Translations under genes and position numbers: made by a program
Part shown: positions 6,573 to 12,294 of the stretch, piece after piece
Layout of the letters: each line of letters opens with the position of its first letter
Position numbering within the stretch: the stretch's first letter is position 1
IMG/VR virus record: IMGVR_UViG_3300028025_004617
Span: 1 to 64,000 of that record
Origin: a virus
Strand: one strand, 5' to 3'
DNA: 64,000 nucleotides
Notes under the pieces: generated by a model
What the model was told of the DNA's origin: nothing
The model's database searches: none
Seen by the model: the letters and a program-made list of their open reading frames with translations, nothing else

Positions 6573-8023
6573 TTTTTTTTTTCATCATCATTTGATGAAT
6601 TTTGGTCAATCGCTTCGTTAACTACTTTTAACATTTCGTCAATCTCTTTAATTTCTGATTGATAAACAGGTTCGTCAGTTAACTCTTCGGGTGTCGCAAA
6701 TGGTTTAGGTACTTGTTCTTCCCAATATCGTTTTTCCATTTCCTCATCCCAACCATCGTCTTCCATTGATTGTTGATTAAATTCCAAAATGGCTTCCGTT
6801 AAATAATTCTCATCTTGGAGAATTTTTTCCGTTTCAGGGGTTATAGTGGAAAAATTTTCATTTTCTTCTTCAATTGTTGGTTCTTCTTGGAAAATTTTCT
6901 GCATCTCCTCCTCAGTAAAGAATGGTGGTTCGTCTTCTAATCCATCCATTAATGTTCCATCCCAATCGGAGACCTCATCATCTAAATCGTATCTCTCACC
7001 GAATGGTGCAACTGATTCCATTTCTTTCTTAAATGCATCTTCAGCCTCTTTAATTAATTCGTTATCGAATGGTTCATCATATAGTCCTAACTCTTGGTCA
7101 TTCTTCATAATTTCGGCTAACAACTCTCCTCGTTTTTTATATTCTTCTGCTGCAGATTTTAATTTTTCGTTTGGTTCGGTTTGTTTTAATAACGCTTCTT
7201 CTAATATTTTTAAATCATTTTCCGATAAATGTACTCTTGTAGTTTCATCAACAAAGTTTTTTAAATCTTCGGGTGTTGATTCATCATCTTTACCTTTCAT
7301 TACTAATTGGTTGAAGGCGATAATCAAAGCGATAGCCAATGGGTCAAATACAATTACAATTAGAATGATAAAAAATTTAACGACAGTGTTTAATTCAACA
7401 CCAAACGCCTCTGCTACAAATCTAAAACCCCCAACTTCCTTTTCAAGTCCCAAGTTATCGGTCTTAATTTTATTTATCTCGTCATTTTCTTTTGCGTTTT
7501 CTTCTTGTAATAAAGATATCTTGTCGTTAAGTTTTGCAATTTGCTTATCTCTATTATCTATAGAACGAAGTAAACGTGAGTTAACTTTACCACCATCGAT
7601 AATTTTACCTTGGTTAGAATTGAACTCGGTAATTTGTGTCGATAATTGTTTTATTTGAGCTTCGTTCTGTTGAATCTTTGTTGTGTGAATCAATACTTCT
7701 CTATCGACTTGTTGTAATGCAAGATTTTGTTGTTGAAACGCATTTGATAGGTATCCAAAAATGCCTGCTGATGTGATTAACATTAAAATTCCCACAGCAA
7801 ATGATAGATACCATTTATTGAATCCTTTTATCTCATTCCATCTTTGTTTCAAATAAGTCGCAGAAACAAGTTTAGCCAATTCTAAAGAACTTGCCATGAC
7901 CATAACCGCAACCGCAGCACCACTAAATAGTACTCCCAATCCAGTTACTGAAAAATATGCAGCACTACCCGCAATTAAAATTGCCGATAATGCCACTAAG
8001 TATTTTAACCAATTTTTTTCCAT
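6569..8023 (-). CDS. Four-helix membrane protein with coiled coil and acidic tail, 484 aa
   Basis: Hydrophobic segments lie at about residues 7-26, 29-50, 71-93 and 214-238 (FFIILIVIVFDPLAIALIIA). A long coiled coil occupies 98-200, between the third and fourth helices. The remaining 240 residues are soluble, Glu-rich and probably disordered. The 0-frame ends DDEKKK then TAG, within a canonical A-AAA-AAG slippery site (see the extension). An ATTATTTATA motif ends 5 nt before the ATG. Similar membrane proteins occur in marine and T4-like phages. The role is unknown; an envelope function during infection or lysis is a guess. Confidence 0.7.
   Translation of the reverse strand: MEKNWLKYLVALSAILIAGSAAYFSVTGLGVLFSGAAVAVMVMASSLELAKLVSATYLKQRWNEIKGFNKWYLSFAVGILMLITSAGIFGYLSNAFQQQNLALQQVDREVLIHTTKIQQNEAQIKQLSTQITEFNSNQGKIIDGGKVNSRLLRSIDNRDKQIAKLNDKISLLQEENAKENDEINKIKTDNLGLEKEVGGFRFVAEAFGVELNTVVKFFIILIVIVFDPLAIALIIAFNQLVMKGKDDESTPEDLKNFVDETTRVHLSENDLKILEEALLKQTEPNEKLKSAAEEYKKRGELLAEIMKNDQELGLYDEPFDNELIKEAEDAFKKEMESVAPFGERYDLDDEVSDWDGTLMDGLEDEPPFFTEEEMQKIFQEEPTIEEENENFSTITPETEKILQDENYLTEAILEFNQQSMEDDGWDEEMEKRYWEEQVPKPFATPEELTDEPVYQSEIKEIDEMLKVVNEAIDQNSSNDDEKKK
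6572..6582 (-). promoter_or_regulatory. Slippery site A-AAA-AAG for -1 frameshifting
   Basis: On the coding strand ten consecutive A residues (6582-6573) are followed by G and then the stop: GAA AAA AAA AAG TAG in the 0 frame. This contains the heptamer A AAA AAG in the correct phase for -1 slippage, with the stop codon next. After slippage reading continues GTA GAA ACA for 84 codons. No strong downstream stem-loop was seen. Slippage by RNA polymerase on the A10 tract is an alternative. Confidence 0.5.
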
Positions 8024-8027
8024 AATA

Positions 8028-8837
8028 TTATAAATAATTTAAGAGACTAAAGCTCTCATTTCTTAATTTTTTAATTGCCTTGTCACGTAGTTGTCTAATA
8101 CGTTCTTTAGTACAACCAAACTCTTCACCCAAATCTTCCAAATTAGATTCAATTCCTGTTAGCCCATAATATCTTTCAATGATTACTTTCTCTCTATCAT
8201 CTAACACACTTAACATTGCTGCAACCTTTTTCTTAATCTCTTCCGGTGTGTTCATTAATTCTTCCGGATTCAAAGCGTCTTTGTTTGGGATTACATCAAT
8301 TAGTTGGTCACCTTCGTCATTAATTTGTTTATATAAACCAACACAATAAGGTAAGTTAGAAATTGGTTCGTCTCCTGTAGAAATGAAAAACTTATCTTCA
8401 TTTTTAATTCCTTCTTCCTTTCTTGCTTTTTGTGCCTCTTGGATTAAATTAGATGGAATACGAATTGTTCTTGAATTCTCATTAAGAGATGCCATGATGG
8501 ATTGTCTAATCCACCACACCGCATACGATATAAATCTCAACCCACTCGTTGGGTCAAATCGTTCAGCGGCTTTAATTAAACCAATATTACCTTCCGAAAT
8601 TAAATCAAGTAAATCCATACCTTGATTTTGGAACATCTTTGCTGACGAAATAACAAATCTTAAATTACTAACAACAAGTTCGTTATATAATTTTGTTTTC
8701 TCCTCCTTAGTAATTTTTTTATTCTTTAATAACTCAAAGATTTCATCTTGTCTTTCGTGTGTCATAACAGGAATCTTACGGATGTCCTTTATGTAGCTTT
8801 GGATTTCATCGGGATTTAGAATGATAGACTTCTTCAT
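8028..8837 (-). CDS. Sigma-70 family RNA polymerase sigma factor, 269 aa
   Basis: Residues 52-127 are a clear region 2: VVSNLRFVISSAKMFQNQG, DLISEGNIGLIKAAERFD and SYAVWWIRQSI, the last including the promoter-melting and -10 recognition helix. Residues 209-262 are region 4 with the helix-turn-helix LEDLGEEFGCTKERIRQLRD. Region 3 is short and divergent, and there is no region 1.1. The length and sequence resemble Bacteroidota RpoD (about 287 aa) more than T4 gp55. It probably directs host polymerase to a class of phage promoters, a likely late-gene switch. A TTTG-N19-TATCTTTA promoter candidate lies upstream. Confidence 0.93.
   Translation of the reverse strand: MKKSIILNPDEIQSYIKDIRKIPVMTHERQDEIFELLKNKKITKEEKTKLYNELVVSNLRFVISSAKMFQNQGMDLLDLISEGNIGLIKAAERFDPTSGLRFISYAVWWIRQSIMASLNENSRTIRIPSNLIQEAQKARKEEGIKNEDKFFISTGDEPISNLPYCVGLYKQINDEGDQLIDVIPNKDALNPEELMNTPEEIKKKVAAMLSVLDDREKVIIERYYGLTGIESNLEDLGEEFGCTKERIRQLRDKAIKKLRNESFSLLNYL
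8029..8038 (-). promoter_or_regulatory. ATTATTTATA motif, 5 nt before ATG 8023
   Basis: TATTTATA core on the coding strand, overlapping the end of the sigma-factor gene and preceding the membrane/coiled-coil gene. Confidence 0.4.
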
Positions 8838-8868
8838 ACTTATTGGTTTTAAATGGTGATTTGTATGT

Positions 8869-8899
8869 TAAAGATAAGTAAAATATTCTATTTCTCAAA
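8869..8899 (-). promoter_or_regulatory. Candidate Bacteroidota-type promoter for the sigma gene
   Basis: On the minus strand TTTG (8899-8896) is separated by 19 nt from TATCTTTA (8876-8869), 31 nt before the sigma ATG. Bacteroidota housekeeping promoters are TTTG about 19-20 nt before TAnnTTTG, so only the last base deviates. The TTTG lies inside the 3' end of the upstream 150-aa gene. This would let host polymerase transcribe the sigma gene early. Confidence 0.4.
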
Positions 8900-9340
8900 A
8901 TTATCTAAGAAATTTTTTTCTTCGGGGGTTAAACTATCGATTCCCATTTGTTCTATTTTTTCAAGTAAGTCGTCCAGATCCATTGATGGAGTCTCATTTC
9001 TCTTACGATCGTAATTAATTGTCATAATTCCACCCTCTTTGTCCATGGGTTTAAAAATAAATTCTTTCACTTCTTTTGGTAAGTGAGCAGTAACTAAACT
9101 ATCTCTATCAAATATAAAATAAAATTTGACTTGGTCTATGGTTAAAATTGAAAATAACTCGGTTGATATAGTCTTATAGTCACTATCTGAGTCAAATATA
9201 ACAATAATATTTTGTGAATTTTCAATAACGTATCTAACACTATTGATGATTGGATTATCACCCAAAACATCCGCACAAAAATATTCAACATCTTCATGAT
9301 CGTCGAACATACCAAAAACAAAAAGAATGTATGTTTTCAT
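8888..9340 (-). CDS. Hypothetical protein with C-terminal GIDSLTPEEK motif, 150 aa
   Basis: The N-terminal 100 residues form an alpha/beta domain (YILFVFGMFDDHEDVEYF). The C-terminus, residues 118-150 (DLDDLLEKIEQMGIDSLTPE), matches a short helical module found at the end of many Bacteroidota proteins, notably rhomboid-type proteases, with consensus LDKI-x-x-x-GI-x-SLT-x-EE. No catalytic motif is visible. The function is unknown, but the module supports a Bacteroidota origin. Confidence 0.6.
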   Translation of the reverse strand: MKTYILFVFGMFDDHEDVEYFCADVLGDNPIINSVRYVIENSQNIIVIFDSDSDYKTISTELFSILTIDQVKFYFIFDRDSLVTAHLPKEVKEFIFKPMDKEGGIMTINYDRKRNETPSMDLDDLLEKIEQMGIDSLTPEEKNFLDNFEK

Positions 9341-9362
9341 ATTGAATAAACTAATATATTGA

Positions 9363-10004
9363 TTATTTTTTTAATTTAAGTTTCCAATAAACCCCTCCAT
9401 CTACATATGGTGTAAATGTACCACTTGTTCCATCTAACACTCTATTTGCCACACCTACTCCAACATGAAATATCTTATCATCTTTTGTTTTAAAGAGAAT
9501 ACCTGTCCCAATATGTGACACTACGTTCTCTTTATTTAATCCACCATCAAACCCAAAAAATAATTGATTCTTCTTAGGTTCTTTAGTGTATATTGTATCT
9601 TTCACAATCATACGTTTTACATCAGCAATAAATTGTCTATTAACGATACTATTCTTTGATATGGTATCTATAAGTGTAACAGTTCCTTGATTGTTTGGTA
9701 ATGTTAAAACTTCTTTGTGTTGTACCTTAGCAAAATGTACTTTTAGTATTTCCATAGTGTCTATCGTTTGATAAACAGGAACCTCAACTCTTTTTTCAAC
9801 CTCGACTTCGACAGGTACTTCAATTTCCACCTCAACTTCTACTAACGAATCAACCGAAATGGTATCGTGAACAGCGTAAGGTATTGAATCCACCTTTAGT
9901 GTAGTTCTGTTCGGCATAATACCCTTTGGGTTAATAAATTCTACTACCGATATCACTATCAGTAATAGAATTATTGCATTAGGTATATTGATTAGTTTTT
10001 TCAT
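9363..10004 (-). CDS. Membrane-anchored protein with Val/Glu repeat and C-terminal beta domain, 213 aa
   Basis: A hydrophobic helix at residues 9-24 (NAIILLLIVISVVEF) follows a short basic N-terminus, so it is a signal anchor or signal peptide. Residues 55-78 are an alternating Val/Glu stretch (VEVEVEIEVPVEVEVEK). The last 65 residues (LFFGFDGGLNKENVVSHIGT to GGVYWKLKLKK) have alternating beta pattern like a small outer-membrane barrel or periplasmic beta domain. It directly follows the two coiled-coil membrane genes upstream, and a role in envelope disruption is possible but not shown. Confidence 0.55.
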   Translation of the reverse strand: MKKLINIPNAIILLLIVISVVEFINPKGIMPNRTTLKVDSIPYAVHDTISVDSLVEVEVEIEVPVEVEVEKRVEVPVYQTIDTMEILKVHFAKVQHKEVLTLPNNQGTVTLIDTISKNSIVNRQFIADVKRMIVKDTIYTKEPKKNQLFFGFDGGLNKENVVSHIGTGILFKTKDDKIFHVGVGVANRVLDGTSGTFTPYVDGGVYWKLKLKK

Positions 10005-10421
10005 CTATTGTAATAAAAGTATCGATGTTGCTATCACACCAACAAATGAACCAATTTTATATAAAAAAGTTTTTCTTCTTTGTCCTTTTAATTCTTTTAA
10101 AAGGCTTTCAGACTTTTGTCTTTCTAAACCAAATTGTTCGTCTTTTTTGGATATGATTAATTCTAAGTTACCAATTTTTTGGTCTTTCAATGAATCTTTT
10201 TGTTTAAATAAACCGATTTGTTCATCTTTTAATGTGATTACTTTATTTAATTCAGTAATTTCAACTTGTGCACCATCTCCTTTGATTAAATCTTTTATAA
10301 CCAACTTAGCAACAGGTACCTTTAAAGCAACTAATGTATCTACGTTAGTCTTTGTAACGGTCTGAGAAAAACTTTTCAAGGTCACTAAAGTTATAATTGT
10401 TAACAGAATCAATTTTTTCAT
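10005..10421 (-). CDS. Exported coiled-coil protein with C-terminal membrane helix, 138 aa
   Basis: A typical Bacteroidota signal peptide at residues 1-20 (MKKLILLTIITLVTLKSFSQ), a coiled coil at about 55-112 (LNKVITLKDEQIGLFKQKDS), and a C-terminal hydrophobic helix at 121-137 (IGSFVGVIATSILLL). There is no lipobox cysteine. It overlaps the preceding 112-aa gene by 77 nt in another frame, reminiscent of spanin gene pairs. A spanin-like lysis role is inferred from topology and overlap only. Confidence 0.55.
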   Translation of the reverse strand: MKKLILLTIITLVTLKSFSQTVTKTNVDTLVALKVPVAKLVIKDLIKGDGAQVEITELNKVITLKDEQIGLFKQKDSLKDQKIGNLELIISKKDEQFGLERQKSESLLKELKGQRRKTFLYKIGSFVGVIATSILLLQ

Positions 10422-10683
10422 GTGTTTGGTTTTTAATTATAGTTATGTTTTTTGTTACGTTATTGATATTGTGGTCAACTACGTCGATTTCTTTATCAAT
10501 TGTAACGATTTGTTCAGAGATTTTTTCGTTTTCAACCTGAACTGAATCTATCTCTTTTTGAATAGATTCGATTTTTGCATTATACCCAGCAACATCCGTT
10601 TTAATACCTTGATTTTGGAAAATGGTATAACCAGCAAGGATTGCGATGATGACAAGTAAGATAGTTTGTTTATTAATCTTCAT
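10345..10683 (-). CDS. Single-pass membrane coiled-coil protein, 112 aa (possible i-spanin)
   Basis: An N-terminal transmembrane helix (residues 7-22, ILLVIIAILAGYTIFQ) is followed by a predicted periplasmic coiled coil (30-95). This is the topology of inner-membrane spanins (Rz type). It starts a run of three envelope-type genes and its 3' end overlaps the next gene by 77 nt. A CATATTTATA motif lies 12 nt upstream, just after the clpP terminator hairpin, so this is probably the first gene of its own unit. Confidence 0.55.
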   Translation of the reverse strand: MKINKQTILLVIIAILAGYTIFQNQGIKTDVAGYNAKIESIQKEIDSVQVENEKISEQIVTIDKEIDVVDHNINNVTKNITIIKNQTHEKIDSVNNYNFSDLEKFFSDRYKD

Positions 10684-10695
10684 ATTACTTTTTAT

Positions 10696-10705
10696 TATAA
10701 ATATG
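10696..10705 (-). promoter_or_regulatory. ATATTTATA motif upstream of the 112-aa membrane gene
   Basis: Coding-strand CATATTTATA, 12 nt before ATG 10683 and directly downstream of the clpP terminator. One of about a dozen copies of the window-wide start-proximal motif. Confidence 0.45.
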
Positions 10706-10708
10706 AAG

Positions 10709-10730
10709 AAAGGAGACTTTCGTCTCCTTT
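10709..10730 (-). terminator. Hairpin after clpP
   Basis: Perfect 9-bp stem AAAGGAGAC / GTCTCCTTT with a GAAA loop when read on the minus strand, starting 5 bp after the clpP stop. The U-tract is short and interrupted, so it may be a weak terminator or an RNA-stabilising hairpin. Confidence 0.55.
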
Positions 10731-10735
10731 TAGTG

Positions 10736-11410
10736 TTATTTCTTCTTCTTCACGATTTCATCGATAATTCCGTAGGATAGTGCTTCATCCGCCCCTAACC
10801 ATAAGTCTCGGGATGCGTCAGATTTGACCTGTTCTGCGGACTTTCCACAATAACCACCCAATAACTCAAATAAGGTGTCGTTAACCTTTTCCCACTCTTG
10901 GAATGTGATACGAGCATCTTGGATATTTCCACCCGCACCTCCTGAAGATTGGTGTAACATGGTACGTGAGAACCTCAAGGAACCACGTTTACCCTTAGTA
11001 CCCGCCCCAAGTAGGACCGAACCCATAGACGCCGCCATACCCGTATTAATGGTACGAATGTCCGAGTTGATGTAATCCATAACGTCTACCATAGATAATC
11101 CCGACTTAACAGAACCACCTGGACTATCAATGTGCATGGTAATATCCAAGTTATCCAAACTATCCAAGAACATCAATTGAGCTTGTACAATCGTTGACAT
11201 GTGGTCATTAACCTCACCTGCAACCCAAATAATACGTTCCATCATCAAACGTGAGAACACGTCCATAATAGTTACGTTCATTTGTCTTTCTTCCAAAATA
11301 TATGGAGTTAAGCTGTTTTCAACTCGTTGATTGTAACGATGTAAGTCCAATGAACTTACCCCGTGGTCTTTAGCGTAAAGACCGAAACCTTTGTAATCAT
11401 TCGGTGTCAT
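10736..11410 (-). CDS. clpP: ClpP-type serine protease, 224 aa
   Basis: ClpP fold with an intact catalytic triad: Ser128 in GMAASMGS, His153 in MLHQSSGG and Asp202 in SRDLWLGADEA. The oligomerisation and substrate-groove motif HIDSPGGSV is at 93-101. The length is close to bacterial ClpP (about 200 aa) plus a 30-residue N-terminal extension. ClpP normally forms a two-ring 14-mer fed by a ClpX/ClpA unfoldase; no unfoldase gene is in the window, so it may use the host's. In a phage it could act in head maturation or remodel host proteolysis. It has a candidate TATATTTG promoter upstream and a hairpin downstream. Confidence 0.95.
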   Translation of the reverse strand: MTPNDYKGFGLYAKDHGVSSLDLHRYNQRVENSLTPYILEERQMNVTIMDVFSRLMMERIIWVAGEVNDHMSTIVQAQLMFLDSLDNLDITMHIDSPGGSVKSGLSMVDVMDYINSDIRTINTGMAASMGSVLLGAGTKGKRGSLRFSRTMLHQSSGGAGGNIQDARITFQEWEKVNDTLFELLGGYCGKSAEQVKSDASRDLWLGADEALSYGIIDEIVKKKK

Positions 11411-11433
11411 ATGTAATATATTTTGTTATGGTA

Positions 11434-11441
11434 CAAATATA
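11434..11441 (-). promoter_or_regulatory. Candidate -7 element (TATATTTG) for clpP
   Basis: TATATTTG on the minus strand, 23 nt before the clpP ATG, is an exact match to the Bacteroidota TAnnTTTG element. The -33 position is TTTT rather than TTTG at the optimal 19-nt spacing, with a TTTG at 24 nt. Confidence 0.35.
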
Positions 11442-11477
11442 TGTAAAAATGTTTAAAATAAAAAACAAAAGATTAAA

Positions 11478-11487
11478 GATATTTATT
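11478..11487 (+). promoter_or_regulatory. ATATTTATT motif upstream of the + strand exonuclease
   Basis: GATATTTATT on the + strand, 3 nt before ATG 11491. This is the only copy belonging to a + strand gene, and it has the same orientation relative to coding as all the minus-strand copies. It also supports ATG 11491 as the start. Confidence 0.45.
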
Positions 11488-11490
11488 AAC

Positions 11491-12294
11491 ATGATTAAAA
11501 TGACAAGTCTTATCAAAGAGGGTAATTTAGAAATACCTAGCACGAACCTACTTAGATGGTTCTTAAAACGTAAAGATTCTACGTTTGTTATGTTCGATAC
11601 TGAAACCACAGGGTTAAGTAAAAGTAGAACTGACCAAATAACTCAATTAGCTGCAATTGCAGCCAAATTCGATTTAAGACAATTGAAATTTGTTGAAGTT
11701 GATAGATTTCATGAAAAAATTAAACTTAATGATTATATTAAAGATATTGTTGATAAGTCTGGAGATGTTCCTGATGATAAGGATAGTCCTGAGTTTAAAT
11801 CACAACTACATGGTGATAACGTCAAGGCGGTTTTGAAATTTAATCATTATGACCTTGCTAACTCTGATGAGTTTGCGGATGAAAGAGAATCCTTAGAGAG
11901 ATTCGATTCATTTTTAGACAAACATAGTAACGTAGTTTTAATGGCACATAACGCACCATTTGATTTGAGTATGATTCAAGTTCATGAAATTTTTAAAACT
12001 AAAGACAGGGAAGTATTTGATACCATCAGTTTCTTCAATAAAGTATTCTTTCCAGCATTAGAATCACTATCAACCGAAAATGAACATTTTAGATCAATAA
12101 ATGATAAGTTTGCGTCGAGTGCAAGAACAGGGAAAAAATCAAGTGCAATGGGTAGTCTTATTAGTGGATTTTTTTCAGACCCAGCGGAGAAAGCTGCGTT
12201 GTTAGGTAAGTCTCACGATGCATTAGTTGATTGTGAAAACACATTAAATGTAATTGAACGTGGCCTGAAAGTTGTTTCAAGCCACATTCGTTAA
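11491..12294 (+). CDS. DnaQ-like 3'-5' exonuclease (DEDDh), 267 aa
   Basis: Upstream frame codons begin with GTG 11404 inside the clpP start region, so ATG 11491 is preferred. It follows GATATTTATT by 3 nt. Exo I is FVMFDTETTGL (catalytic Asp and Glu). Exo II lies around LMAHNAPFDLSMI. Exo III is SHDALVDCENT with the His and Asp of the DEDDh subgroup. Members proofread DNA or trim RNA or DNA ends; this stand-alone protein could act in host DNA degradation, repair or RNA turnover. It is the only + strand gene in the replication region and has its own terminator inside the opposite gene. Confidence 0.9.
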   Translation: MIKMTSLIKEGNLEIPSTNLLRWFLKRKDSTFVMFDTETTGLSKSRTDQITQLAAIAAKFDLRQLKFVEVDRFHEKIKLNDYIKDIVDKSGDVPDDKDSPEFKSQLHGDNVKAVLKFNHYDLANSDEFADERESLERFDSFLDKHSNVVLMAHNAPFDLSMIQVHEIFKTKDREVFDTISFFNKVFFPALESLSTENEHFRSINDKFASSARTGKKSSAMGSLISGFFSDPAEKAALLGKSHDALVDCENTLNVIERGLKVVSSHIR

